Assembly: GCF_037153975.1 (NCBI RefSeq)
Contig: NZ_JBBAYJ010000009.1
Coordinates: 79,925 to 143,924, forward strand
DNA from: Aquipuribacter sp. SD81
Lineage (GTDB): Bacteria > Actinomycetota > Actinomycetes > Actinomycetales > JBBAYJ01
Length of the DNA: 64,000 nt
Direction: 5' to 3'
In this document: piece by piece, positions 43,001 through 50,931 of the stretch
How positions within the stretch are numbered: position 1 is the first letter of the stretch
Layout: each line of letters opens with the position of its first letter
Notes under the pieces: generated by a model
The model's input: the letters and a program-made list of their open reading frames with translations, nothing else
What the model was told of the DNA's origin: nothing
The model's database searches: none
Translations under genes and position numbers: made by a program

Positions 43001-45692
43001 CGGCGGCGCGTGGTTCTCCTACGACACGGTCAACCTCACCGGCGTCGACGCGCTCACCGTGCGCGCGGCGGCCTCGCAGGCCGGCACCGTGGAGCTGCGG
43101 GCGGGTGCGCCGGACGGCGAGCTCGTGGGCAGCGCGGAGGTGCCGGCGCTCGGACTGACCCGCTACAGCGACGTGACGGTCGACGTCACCGACCCGGGGG
43201 AGTCCTTCGAGCTGTTCGTCGTGCTCCCCGGTGAGGGGACCCGCCGGGTCAACTTCGTCGAGGCCGTCGGCCAGGGGGTGTCGGGCACGACCCGCCCGGT
43301 CGTCACCGTCACCTCGCCCGAGCCGTACTCGGTCGTGGAGGAGGTCGGGCCGGTCACGCTGGCCGCCGACGCCTCCGACGCCGACAACGGCATCACGGCG
43401 GTCGAGTTCCTCGTCGACGGCGAGTCCGTCGGCTCCGACGACACCGCCCCGTACGAGGTCACCTGGACCCCGGCGGACACCGGTCGCTACACCGTCGAGG
43501 CGGTCGCGACCAACGGCGACGGCGTCACCACGACGTCGCGCCCGGTCCAGTTCGACGTCGGCGACCTCTACGCCGGGTGGCTGACCTACAGCCACCCGTC
43601 GGCGGCCGGGACCTTCGACCGTCCCGACACCAGCACGTGGGGCATCACCTCCGGTGGCGCCAACACGTGGCAGGGCACCGACGAGTACAGCGCGGTCTAC
43701 CAGCCCGGTGCCGCGCAGGGCGAGCAGTGGACCGCGACCGTGCGGATCCTCAGCCAGCAGGTGGCGAACACCTCGGCCAAGGCCGGGATCATGGTCCGCA
43801 ACGACATGACCCGCGCGGGCGCCTCGGGTGGCTACGTCTACCTCGCCGCCCGCAACGGCAACGCCTACGAGTGGCTGCGCGACACCGACGGCAACGGCCA
43901 GCTCGACGCCTCCACCAACGGGCCGACGTCCCGGTACCCGAGCTGGCTGCGGGTCACCCGCGACGGCTCGTCGTACCAGGCGTGGACCAGCGCCGACGGT
44001 GAGACCTTCACCCCCGTCGGTGACCCGGTGACCATCACCGGCGCCGCGTCGGTGCAGGACATCGGCCTGGCGGTGACGGCGCACTCCACCACCGCGCGCT
44101 CCACGGCGGTCTTCGAGGACTTCACGGTCGTCGAGGGCCTGCCCGAGGGGCCGGAGGAGCCGGAGCTCGAGGAGTTCCCGGCCTGCCCGACGGGTGGCCT
44201 CGACGAGTTCGAGGGCACGAGCCTCGACGAGGCGCGCTGGAGCACCGTGCGCGCCGCGGCCGGCTCGCCCGTCACCGTCTCCGACGGCCGGCTGCACCTG
44301 CCGGTCACCGGCGGCGACATCAACGAGGGCTCGACCGGTCCGATCTCCTACGTGGCCACCCCGGCCCCGGCGGGGGAGTGGACCTTCGAGACGGAGGTCG
44401 CGCTCGACCACACCCGCAGCTGGCAGCACGCCGGCCTCATGCTCCACGCCTCCGACGACGAGTACGTCAAGGTCGCGTGGACGCAGGGCACGTCGGGGGC
44501 TCCGTTCCTGGAGTTCCAGACCGAGACCGCCGGGTCGCGGCAGTGGCACGCGAACAACGTGACCGTGCCCGGCTCGCCGGACTCGCTGCACCTGCGGCTC
44601 GTCAGCGACGGCAGCGGGCTCACCGCCGCGTGGTCCGTCGACGGCAGCACGTGGACCGCGCTCGCGGGCCGCGCGCCGCTGAAGACGGGCGCGACCATCG
44701 GCGTCGTGGCCGCCGGCGACACCGGCACGCCCGGCGTCGTCGCCCACGTCGAGCGGGCGGGTCTCGTCGGCGAGGACGGTCCGGCCCCCGAGGTCGACCC
44801 GTCCGACGAGTTCGACGGCACCTCGCTCGACACCTGCCGGTGGGACGCGGTCGTGCGCCCCGACGCGTCCGAGGTGACGGTGGCCGACGGCCACCTCACC
44901 ATCACCACCCAGCCCGGTGACATCCACGGCACCGACAACCTCGACCCGCGCAACCTGGTCCTCCAGAGCGCACCCGAGGGCGACTGGGTCGTCGAGACCC
45001 GGCTCCGGGGCGAGCTCGACCACCAGTGGAAGCTGGCGGGCCTGCTCGCGTACGGCGGCGACGACGACTACGTCAAGCTCAACGTCGGCGCCCGCAACCC
45101 GCAGGGGTCGGCCGTCAACCTGGGGGCGGAGCTCGTCTCGGAGGTCGACGCCGACTTCGGCGGCGGCGGCAACCGGGTGCTCGACATCGCCGACACCTCG
45201 GAGTCCGGCTACTGGTACCTGCGTCTGGCCAAGGTCGGCGACACCTACACCGGGTGGGTGTCCGACGGCGGCGTGACGTGGACCCAGGTCGGCGAGCCCG
45301 TCACGCACCCCGGTCCGCTGGACCGGGTCGGCGTGTGGGCGATCGGCCCGGAGCAGTCCAAGGCGACCGACATCCAGTTCGACTGGGTGCGCTTCGGCGC
45401 CGAGGACCCCGAGCCGGAGCTCGCCGTCACCATGACGGCGGAGACCCGGTGCGTGGCCGGTCGCGTGGTGCTCGTGGCGCGGGTCGCCTCCGAGCACGAC
45501 GCCCCGGTCACGGTCGAGGTCACGTCGCCGTACGGGACGCGGACCGCGACGGTGGAGGCGGGCGGCGCGACGTCGCTCGCGTTCTCGACGCGGCAGCGGT
45601 CGGTCGACGCCGGCGAGGTGAGCATGCGCGCGAGCGCCGGCGACCTCGCGGCCGAGGGCGCCGTGGAGTACGCGGCCCGCTCCTGCGGCTGA
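40092..45692 (+). CDS. Secreted ThuA-GSDH-PKD multidomain giant protein (module A)
   Basis: An 1866-residue exported protein. Signal peptide 1-36. A ThuA-like glutamine-amidotransferase fold occupies about 45-270 (LIFTKTTQFRHTEAI, IVAIHNATDM, GYDHPISWCR, GRAWMTGMGHFG). A PQQ-type glucose/sorbosone dehydrogenase-like propeller covers about 280-735 (GLLGIALDPDFDTNGHVFVY, YAMGFRNPFRF, GNYGWPLCMGD). Then come a PKD domain (745-831), a domain with GHDYHAHP (833-936), a CBM6-like region (941-1063), an Ig-like domain (1067-1157), a DUF1349-like region (1162-1350) and two concanavalin-like domains (1365-1560, 1570-1775). The propeller lacks the CCHxGG found in the other two GSDH proteins. Likely binds and processes polysaccharide or glycosides outside the cell; reaction unproven. 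AAGGAG precedes the ATG. Confidence 0.88.
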   Translation: MHVPRTRWTRPVGLVATGLAALLAATTVAAAPVAAQAVEEADEARVLIFTKTTQFRHTEAITQGTPVLQDAFAEAGIASDHTEDSTVFNDEDLAAYDALVMFQTSGDPWSAEEKAALERYQQAGGGIVAIHNATDMRGSYDWWDDMIGALMPGHAATGTSPGLPGTVVVEDQVHPSTEHLPQRWERADEWYNYSANVRGEAHVLATMDESTYDAGSNAMGYDHPISWCRPYDGGRAWMTGMGHFGAHYTDEPALVQHIVGGVEWAAGLAEGDCGGTDWSEYERVTLDSNTSAPFAIDVASDGRVFFTELVRGQIRVYDPATQTTTTAVQLDVYSGGEDGLLGIALDPDFDTNGHVFVYYAPDAADNADPDNFFSRISRFTMDDESGTIDPASEVVVLEVPASRLPDEPGHTGGGLRFGPDGDLYLGVGDDVNPHSEPSGGYAPLHESSTMLWDARATSANTNDLRGKLLRIHPEPDGTYTIPEGNLVDTEWAADKDADLIRPEIYAMGFRNPFRFYVDPVTGDVGMADYSPDNSNDAPATRGPAGIAEWNWIREPGNYGWPLCMGDNEPFRDVDYLTSPVTVGDYFDCDAPVNDSIHNTGLEQLPPARPADVYYGYRRASDQGSGLNQGGGLAPMGGPVYRYDEALESDTKFPEHFDGKPFFYDWARNDMFSFVLADEATTEEFVPGEAVEKVNPFLPQTQFLAPIDSLFGPDGSMYVLDWGGGYGRDNPSSGLHRIDYISGSRSPVARMAVEPTSGQAPLAVTFSGAGSTDPEEEALTYAWDFDGDGTTDATGVEATHTYTENGRYDARLTVTDPAGKTGTVTTPITVGNTQPDVQIEGPPDGAFFDFGATLEWQVSVTDAEDEVDPADVIVTPALGHDYHAHPTTESRGLTGSVETSLGGHAPDENIFYVIDARYTDAGGGGQQALTGSDTVRVFPRLREAEFRSADSGITVTESRDVAGHGQSLDGSGGAWFSYDTVNLTGVDALTVRAAASQAGTVELRAGAPDGELVGSAEVPALGLTRYSDVTVDVTDPGESFELFVVLPGEGTRRVNFVEAVGQGVSGTTRPVVTVTSPEPYSVVEEVGPVTLAADASDADNGITAVEFLVDGESVGSDDTAPYEVTWTPADTGRYTVEAVATNGDGVTTTSRPVQFDVGDLYAGWLTYSHPSAAGTFDRPDTSTWGITSGGANTWQGTDEYSAVYQPGAAQGEQWTATVRILSQQVANTSAKAGIMVRNDMTRAGASGGYVYLAARNGNAYEWLRDTDGNGQLDASTNGPTSRYPSWLRVTRDGSSYQAWTSADGETFTPVGDPVTITGAASVQDIGLAVTAHSTTARSTAVFEDFTVVEGLPEGPEEPELEEFPACPTGGLDEFEGTSLDEARWSTVRAAAGSPVTVSDGRLHLPVTGGDINEGSTGPISYVATPAPAGEWTFETEVALDHTRSWQHAGLMLHASDDEYVKVAWTQGTSGAPFLEFQTETAGSRQWHANNVTVPGSPDSLHLRLVSDGSGLTAAWSVDGSTWTALAGRAPLKTGATIGVVAAGDTGTPGVVAHVERAGLVGEDGPAPEVDPSDEFDGTSLDTCRWDAVVRPDASEVTVADGHLTITTQPGDIHGTDNLDPRNLVLQSAPEGDWVVETRLRGELDHQWKLAGLLAYGGDDDYVKLNVGARNPQGSAVNLGAELVSEVDADFGGGGNRVLDIADTSESGYWYLRLAKVGDTYTGWVSDGGVTWTQVGEPVTHPGPLDRVGVWAIGPEQSKATDIQFDWVRFGAEDPEPELAVTMTAETRCVAGRVVLVARVASEHDAPVTVEVTSPYGTRTATVEAGGATSLAFSTRQRSVDAGEVSMRASAGDLAAEGAVEYAARSCG

Positions 45693-45704
45693 CGCCGCAC
45701 AGCC

Positions 45705-45740
45705 GCCGCCCGCCCGGGGCACGCGCCCCGGGCGGGCGGC
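45705..45740 (+). terminator. Perfect 16-bp hairpin after the module A giant gene
   Basis: GCCGCCCGCCCGGGGC, loop ACGC, GCCCCGGGCGGGCGGC. It begins 12 bases after the giant gene's stop and lies 37 bases before the companion gene, so it probably reduces read-through into it. Confidence 0.8.
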
Positions 45741-45777
45741 ACCGCTCCGCCCACCACCTCACGAGAGGACACCGGAC

Positions 45778-46470
45778 GTGCCCACGCGCCAGCAGCCCCG
45801 ACCGAGCACCCGCCCCCGCGGCGGGAGCGGCGGGGTGGCGCGCGGGCCCGGCGGGAGGGCCGCCGGTGCCGGCCGGCGCCCGCCCTCCGACGGGGCCGCG
45901 GGCCACCGCGTGCCCCGGCCGCTGATCGCGGTCGCCGTCACGCTCGTCGTGGCGGCGGCCGCGGTCGGCGGTGTGCTGCTCGACCGCCGCGACGGTGTCG
46001 ACGCCCGCACCGCCGACCTCGTCGCCGCCGAGGAGGCGCGCACGGTCGAGGACGCCGCGGCCGTCACCGCCACCGCGCAGGACGTCGTCGACGTGCTGTC
46101 GCCCATGGCCGAGTCGCTCGCCGGACCGTCACCGGCCGCGGCCGACGTCGCGACGTGGACCGCGGACGTGGCGGCGCTGCAGGACCGGCTCGCCGCCGAG
46201 CCCGGCGGCTCGACCGCGGCGAACGCGGCCCGCTCCGCGCTGCGCTCGACCGTCGCGCTCACGGGGTCGTCGTTGGAGGCGCACGCCCTGGCTGCTGATG
46301 CACCCGAGGACGCGCTCGCCGTCCGCCTCGGCGCGCACGCCGCCGACCTCGGTGACCAGGCGCTGCGCTCGTGGGTGACGGCGGCGACGCTCGTCGACGT
46401 CGCGAACGTGGACGCCGGGCTCGGTCACGTGCACCTCACCCTCGCCCCGGGCGTCGGCGTCGACCACTGA
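45778..46470 (+). CDS. Membrane-anchored companion protein of the ThuA-GSDH giant (module A)
   Basis: A 230-residue protein with a GTG start, a basic proline/glycine-rich cytoplasmic tail (about 1-47), one membrane segment (PLIAVAVTLVVAAAAVGGVL, about 48-67), then an alanine-rich helical outer domain ending in a strand-like GLGHVHLTLAPGVGV. The protein at 59368-60171 has the same layout and ending ([14 protein letters not shown]) and also follows a ThuA-GSDH giant, so the pairing is conserved. I do not recognise the family. It may tether, stabilise or help secrete the giant enzyme. It lies after a terminator hairpin, and a 31-bp repeat array begins 8 bases after its stop. Confidence 0.8.
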   Translation: MPTRQQPRPSTRPRGGSGGVARGPGGRAAGAGRRPPSDGAAGHRVPRPLIAVAVTLVVAAAAVGGVLLDRRDGVDARTADLVAAEEARTVEDAAAVTATAQDVVDVLSPMAESLAGPSPAAADVATWTADVAALQDRLAAEPGGSTAANAARSALRSTVALTGSSLEAHALAADAPEDALAVRLGAHAADLGDQALRSWVTAATLVDVANVDAGLGHVHLTLAPGVGVDH

Positions 46471-46477
46471 CCCGTCG

Positions 46478-46663
46478 GTCGACAGGAACGTCGACCTACG
46501 CGCCGTGCGTCGACAGGAACGCAGACGTACGTGGCGTGCGTCGGCAGGAATGTCGACTTACGCGCCGTGTGTCGACAGGAACGTCGTCGTACGTGGCGTG
46601 CGTCGACAGGAACGCAGACGTACGTGGCGTGCGTCGACAGGAACGCAGACCTGCGCGGCGGTG
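46478..46663 (+). repeat. 31-bp tandem repeat array, six exact-period units
   Basis: Units start at 46478, 46509, 46540, 46571, 46602 and 46633. The variable hexamers are TCGACC, CAGACG, TCGACT, TCGTCG, CAGACG and CAGACC. Units 2-5 follow the same order of variants as units 2-5 of the 32.5 kb array. The array fills the convergent gap between the companion gene and the ROK gene. Confidence 0.93.
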
Positions 46664-46667
46664 AGCC

Positions 46668-47855
46668 TCAGTCCAGGACGAGCGGGCGGTCGACCGCGTC
46701 GGGCGCGAGGACCCGCTCGATGACCATGACGGCCGCGCCGATGACGCCCGCGTGGCGTCCGGCCGCGCTCGGCACGATCCGCAGGTGCTGCGTGGCCAGC
46801 GGCAGCGAGCGGCGGTACACGACCTCGCGGACCCCGGCCAGCAGGTGCTCGCCGGCCGCCGCGAGGGCGCCGCCGAGCACGATGACCGACGGGTTGAGCA
46901 TCGACACGACGGTCGCGAGGACCTCGCCGATGTCGCGGCCGGCCTCGCGCAGCACGTGCACGACCTCGACCGAGCCGCCCTTGGACAGGGCGACCAGGTC
47001 GGTGCTCGTGTGGGCGTCGATGCCCTTGTCGCGCAGCCGGGCCACGACCGCGCCGCCGCCGGCGACCGCCTCGAGGCAGCCGGTGTTGCCGCAGCGGCAC
47101 AGGGCGTCAACGGCGTGGGGGACCGCGACGTGACCGAGGTCGCCGGCCGCGCCCTGCGCGCCGCGGCGCAGCTCGCCGTCGGAGATGATCCCGGAGCCGA
47201 TACCGGTGCCGACCTTGACGTAGACGAGGTGGTCGACGTCGGACCACGCCGTGAAGTGCTCGCCGAGGGCCATGACGTTGACGTCGTTGTCGACGACGGC
47301 CACCGGGGCCAGGCCGTCGGTGAGGTGGCCGATCACGTCGTAGCCGTCCCAGCCCGGCATGATCGGCGGCGAGATCGGCCGTCCGGTGCTGTGCTCTATC
47401 GGGCCGGGCAGGCCCATGCCGACGCCGAGCAGGTTCGCCTCGGCGGAGACGGAGTCGGCGAGGCGGCGACCGCTGTCGACCACCCACGACAGCACGGCCT
47501 CCGGGCCGTCGGCGATGTCGTGCGTGCGCTGCTCCTCCGCGAGCACCTGGCCGGCGAGGTCGGTGACCGCGAGCAGGGCGTGCGTCGCGCCGATGTCGGC
47601 TCCGAGCACGAGCCCGGCCGAGGGGTTGAAGGCGAACTGGCTGGGCGGGCGCCCGCCCGTGGAGGCGGCGTCGCCGGCGGGGGTCACGAGCTGCCGGGCG
47701 AGCAGCGTGTCGATGCGCTGGCGGACCGTCGCCCGGGACAGCCCGGTCAGCGTCGCGAGCTCCGAGCGGGTGCGGGCGCGGCCGTCACGCAGCACGGCGA
47801 GGACCGCTCCCGCGGAACCCGGCTGTGTGAACGTCTCCGTCAACGTCGTGGCCAT
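46668..47855 (-). CDS. ROK-family transcriptional repressor
   Basis: A 395-residue regulator with an N-terminal winged helix-turn-helix (about 12-65; RTRSELATLTGLSRATVRQR) and a ROK sugar-sensing domain (about 78-390). The ROK zinc motif is present (GHVAVP, then CRCGNTGCLEA), as are LGADIGATHALLAVTD and KVGTGIGSGIISDG. ROK repressors bind sugars or sugar phosphates and leave DNA on binding. Located between the modules and divergent from the module B importer, so module B is the most likely target, perhaps module A too. The ATG at 47855 follows TATTGT by 7 bases, suggesting a leaderless mRNA. Confidence 0.9.
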   Translation of the reverse strand: MATTLTETFTQPGSAGAVLAVLRDGRARTRSELATLTGLSRATVRQRIDTLLARQLVTPAGDAASTGGRPPSQFAFNPSAGLVLGADIGATHALLAVTDLAGQVLAEEQRTHDIADGPEAVLSWVVDSGRRLADSVSAEANLLGVGMGLPGPIEHSTGRPISPPIMPGWDGYDVIGHLTDGLAPVAVVDNDVNVMALGEHFTAWSDVDHLVYVKVGTGIGSGIISDGELRRGAQGAAGDLGHVAVPHAVDALCRCGNTGCLEAVAGGGAVVARLRDKGIDAHTSTDLVALSKGGSVEVVHVLREAGRDIGEVLATVVSMLNPSVIVLGGALAAAGEHLLAGVREVVYRRSLPLATQHLRIVPSAAGRHAGVIGAAVMVIERVLAPDAVDRPLVLD

Positions 47856-47862
47856 CGCTACG

Positions 47863-47868
47863 ACAATA
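47863..47868 (-). promoter_or_regulatory. Candidate -10 element (TATTGT) of the ROK gene
   Basis: On the minus strand TATTGT ends 7 bases before the ATG at 47855; CAGACA lies 18 bases further upstream as a partial -35. Leaderless transcription is expected. Confidence 0.5.
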
Positions 47869-47899
47869 CCCATACCCCTTGGCCGTTGTCTGCGACGAA

Positions 47900-47935
47900 A
47901 CAGATGCTTGACACGCGCGGACTTCTGTCTACGGT
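47900..47935 (+). promoter_or_regulatory. Probable promoter of the module B importer with flanking inverted repeat
   Basis: TTGACA (47908-47913), 16 bases, TACGGT (47930-47935). ACAGA before and TCTGT after the -35 form an inverted repeat. The start codon is about 210 bases downstream, so a long leader would result. Confidence 0.5.
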
Positions 47936-48036
47936 TAGGCGAAAGCGGGGCACCGGCTGACGTTGGTCCTCGCCGTGGGTCGTCGAAGCCGGCGGCCGCG
48001 GATCCGATCCGCACCCTTGTAACGATCAGGTAACGG

Positions 48037-48059
48037 GTTCGTCTGGTCCACCGACGAAC
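48037..48059 (+). promoter_or_regulatory. Hairpin in the module B leader
   Basis: GTTCGTC and GACGAAC (48053-48059) pair perfectly; GGT and ACC extend the symmetry inward. It may be an operator or an RNA hairpin in the leader. The remaining bases of 47856-48147 show nothing further I can support. Confidence 0.4.
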
Positions 48060-48147
48060 TATTGCCCGACCGTGAACGGGTCACATAAGTTCGCCGCCGT
48101 CGCACCGACCGCGGCCCAGTCCCTCGACGAGGAGGTCGACACACACT

Positions 48148-49686
48148 GTGACGAGCGAGCGAGGCCGCCCTATGCCCGGGGCGCCCGAGGTGGTCCTGCG
48201 GATGCAGGGGATCGTGAAGACGTTCCCCGGCGTACGGGCCCTCGACGGCGTCGACCTCGAGGTACGGGCCGGCGAAGTGCACTGTCTTCTGGGGCAGAAC
48301 GGTGCCGGCAAGTCCACCTTGATCAAGGTGCTCGCCGGAGCGCACGCCCCCACCGAGGGGACGATCGAGTGGCAGGGGAAGCCGTTCGAGATCACGTCCC
48401 CCGTCGCCGCCCTCGGGGCCGGCATCGCCACCATGTACCAGGAGCTCGACGTCGTCGACGGCCTCACCGTCGCCGAGAACGTCTACCTCGGGCACGAGCT
48501 GTCCGCGGGCGGCGTCACCCGCCGCCGCGAGGCCAACAAGCGCACCGCGGAGACCCTCGCGCGGCTCGGGCACAGCGAGATCTCGCCGAGCCGCGAGGTC
48601 GGCACGCTGTCGGCCGCGGGCAAGCAGGTCGTGAGCATGGCCCGGGCCCTCAGCCACCACGCGCGGCTCATCATCATGGACGAGCCGTCCGCGGTGCTGG
48701 ACTCCGAGGAGGTGGAGAACCTCTTCCGCGTCGTTCGCGAGCTCACCGCCGACGGGGTGGCCGTCCTCTACATCTCCCACCGCCTGGAGGAGATCCGCGA
48801 GATCGGCGACCGGATCACCGTCCTCAAGGACGGCAGCTCGGTGGCGTCGAACCTCGAGGTCGCCGACACCCCCACGCCGGAGCTCATCAAGCTCATGACG
48901 GGCCGCAACGTCGAGCAGGTCTTCCCGCCCCGCCCGCGCATCCCCGACGACGCCCCCGAGCTGCTCCGCGTCGAGGGCCTCGGCCTGCGCGGGGAGTTCT
49001 CCGACGTGTCGTTCACGGTGCGCGCGGGCGAGGTCGTCGGCCTCGCCGGGCTCGTCGGCTCCGGCCGCTCGGAGATCCTCGAGACCGTCTACGGCGCGCG
49101 CCGCGCGACCGCCGGCACGGTGCACGTCGGGGACAAGCAGATGCGGCGCGGCTCGGTGGACTCGGCCGTCAAGGCCGGGGTCGGTCTCGCCCCCGAGGAG
49201 CGCAAGAGCATGGGCCTGCTGCTCGACGAGCCCGTCTACCGCAACATCACGCTGTCGACCTTCGCCCGCCAGGCCAAGGCCTCGATGCTCGACGAGCGCG
49301 CCGAGCGGCGCGTCGCGGTCGAGCAGATCGAGGCCCTCGACCTGCGCCCCCGCGACCCCGACCGTCCGATCCGGACCCTCTCGGGCGGCAACCAGCAGAA
49401 GGCGATGCTCGCGCGCTGGCTCGTGCACGGGTGCCGCGTGCTCCTGCTCGACGAGCCCACCCGCGGCGTCGACGTCGGCGCCCGCGCGGAGATCTACGCC
49501 CTCGTGGCCCGCCTCGCCGAGGCCGGCAACGCGGTGGTCGTGGTGTCGAGCGAGATCGAGGAGGTGCTCGGTCTCTCCCACCGGGTCCTCGTCGTGGACG
49601 ACGGCAAGGTCCTGCACGAGGGACCGGCCGACCAGATCGACGAGCACGGTGTGCTCGCCCTCGTCATGGAAGGAACAGCCGCGTGA
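48148..49686 (+). CDS. Sugar ABC importer ATPase, RbsA/MglA-type (module B)
   Basis: A 512-residue CUT2 double ATPase. Half 1: GQNGAGKST, TLSAAGKQVVSMARAL (signature with AAG in place of GGQ), LIIMDEPSAVLD. Half 2: GLVGSGRSEILETVYG, LSGGNQQKAMLARWL, VLLLDEPTRGVDVG. A GTG start with GAGGAGG some 13 bases upstream. Coupled to the permease by GTGA. Paralogue of the module A ATPase. Confidence 0.93.
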   Translation: MTSERGRPMPGAPEVVLRMQGIVKTFPGVRALDGVDLEVRAGEVHCLLGQNGAGKSTLIKVLAGAHAPTEGTIEWQGKPFEITSPVAALGAGIATMYQELDVVDGLTVAENVYLGHELSAGGVTRRREANKRTAETLARLGHSEISPSREVGTLSAAGKQVVSMARALSHHARLIIMDEPSAVLDSEEVENLFRVVRELTADGVAVLYISHRLEEIREIGDRITVLKDGSSVASNLEVADTPTPELIKLMTGRNVEQVFPPRPRIPDDAPELLRVEGLGLRGEFSDVSFTVRAGEVVGLAGLVGSGRSEILETVYGARRATAGTVHVGDKQMRRGSVDSAVKAGVGLAPEERKSMGLLLDEPVYRNITLSTFARQAKASMLDERAERRVAVEQIEALDLRPRDPDRPIRTLSGGNQQKAMLARWLVHGCRVLLLDEPTRGVDVGARAEIYALVARLAEAGNAVVVVSSEIEEVLGLSHRVLVVDDGKVLHEGPADQIDEHGVLALVMEGTAA

Positions 49687-50810
49687 GCGAGAAGACCCCC
49701 CAGACGCTGGAGACAGCGGGGTCGGTCCCACCGGACCCGGACCACCCCGCCCCGCTGCAGCGCGACGGCTCCGCCGACGCCGGCAGCGGCAACAGCACGG
49801 ACACCTCCGACGAGGGTGGTCGCCGCAACCTCTTCGGCTTCCTCGGCGGCACCGGCGTGACCCGCAACCTCGGCCTCGTCGTCGTCCTGCTGCTCATCGT
49901 GGTGGCGGGCGTCGTGACGGCCGGGACCCAGTTCGCGAGCATCGACAACATCCTCACGATCCTGCGCCTGGCCGCGGTCATCGGCGTCGTGAGCATCGGC
50001 GTCACGTTCGTCATCACCGGTGGCGGCATCGACCTGTCGGTCGGGTCGGTCCTCGGGCTCGCGTCGGTGTGGGCGACGACCCTGGCGACGCAGACGCTCG
50101 CGGCCGACACGCACTGGATCGTCATGGTCTTCACGGCGCTGGCCGTCGGCACCGTGGCCGGTCTCGTCAACGGCGTGCTCATCGCCTACGGGAAGGTCGT
50201 CGCCTTCATCGCGACGCTCGCCATGCTCGTGGCCGCCCGCGGCCTCGCGGAGATCATCGCCCAGCGCCGCACGCAGATCGTCAACAACAACGACTTCCTC
50301 GACTTCTTCCGCGGCGACTTCCTCGGCATCCCGGTCCTCGTGTGGCTCTTCGCGCTCGTCGCCGTCGCCGGGTGGGTCCTGCTCAACCGGACCACCTTCG
50401 GGCGGCGGACCGTGGCGGTCGGCGGCAACCCGGAGGCCGCACGTCTCGCCGGCATCAAGGTGAACCGGCACACCATGTACCTGTACGCGCTGTCCGGCCT
50501 GTGCGCCGGCATCGCCGGGGTCATGATGCTCGCCCGCACCACGGCCGGGTCGTCGACGAACGGCCAGCTCTACGAGCTGGACGCGATCGCCGCGGTCGTC
50601 GTCGGCGGGACGCTGCTGGCCGGTGGCCGCGGCACGATCGTCGGCACCGTCCTCGGCGTCCTGATCTTCGCCTCGCTGACGAACATCTTCATCCAGAACA
50701 ACCTGTCGATCTCGTCCCAGTCGATCGCCAAGGGCGCGATCATCGTGGTCGCCGTCCTGCTCCAGCAGCGCTTCGCCGCCGGTCGCCCGTCCGGCGCCCG
50801 CTCAGGGTGA
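49683..50810 (+). CDS. Sugar ABC importer permease, RbsC-type (module B)
   Basis: A 375-residue BPD_transp_2 membrane protein with a polar N-terminal tail of about 50 residues. Family segments: VVSIGVTFVITGGGIDLSVG, VAGLVNGVLIAYGKVVAFIA, VAVGGNPEAARLAGIKV and AAVVVGGTLLAGGRGT. Only one permease gene is present here, so the channel is probably a homodimer, unlike module A. The binding-protein gene follows after 121 bases. Confidence 0.93.
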   Translation: MSEKTPQTLETAGSVPPDPDHPAPLQRDGSADAGSGNSTDTSDEGGRRNLFGFLGGTGVTRNLGLVVVLLLIVVAGVVTAGTQFASIDNILTILRLAAVIGVVSIGVTFVITGGGIDLSVGSVLGLASVWATTLATQTLAADTHWIVMVFTALAVGTVAGLVNGVLIAYGKVVAFIATLAMLVAARGLAEIIAQRRTQIVNNNDFLDFFRGDFLGIPVLVWLFALVAVAGWVLLNRTTFGRRTVAVGGNPEAARLAGIKVNRHTMYLYALSGLCAGIAGVMMLARTTAGSSTNGQLYELDAIAAVVVGGTLLAGGRGTIVGTVLGVLIFASLTNIFIQNNLSISSQSIAKGAIIVVAVLLQQRFAAGRPSGARSG

Positions 50811-50931
50811 GCGGGGCCCGACCCCGCAGCTCCCCGCGCCCGTGCCCGGCTGTCCCCGGGTCCACGGTGCGCGGTGCCACGCAGCACCACCGCACCAACC
50901 CCTGCCAGACCATCTCGAAGAGGAGACACCC

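Noticed and set aside
39849..45722. Very long minus-strand open frame opposite the module A giant
   Set aside because: A mirror of the high-G+C codon pattern of the plus-strand gene; its sequence is Arg/Val/Gly-rich low-complexity without family motifs.
46478..46663. Repeat arrays as protein-coding genes (Arg/Asp/Thr-rich peptides in several frames)
   Set aside because: All frames lack stops simply because the unit lacks them; there are no start sites with ribosome binding signals, and the period of 31 shifts frame at each unit.
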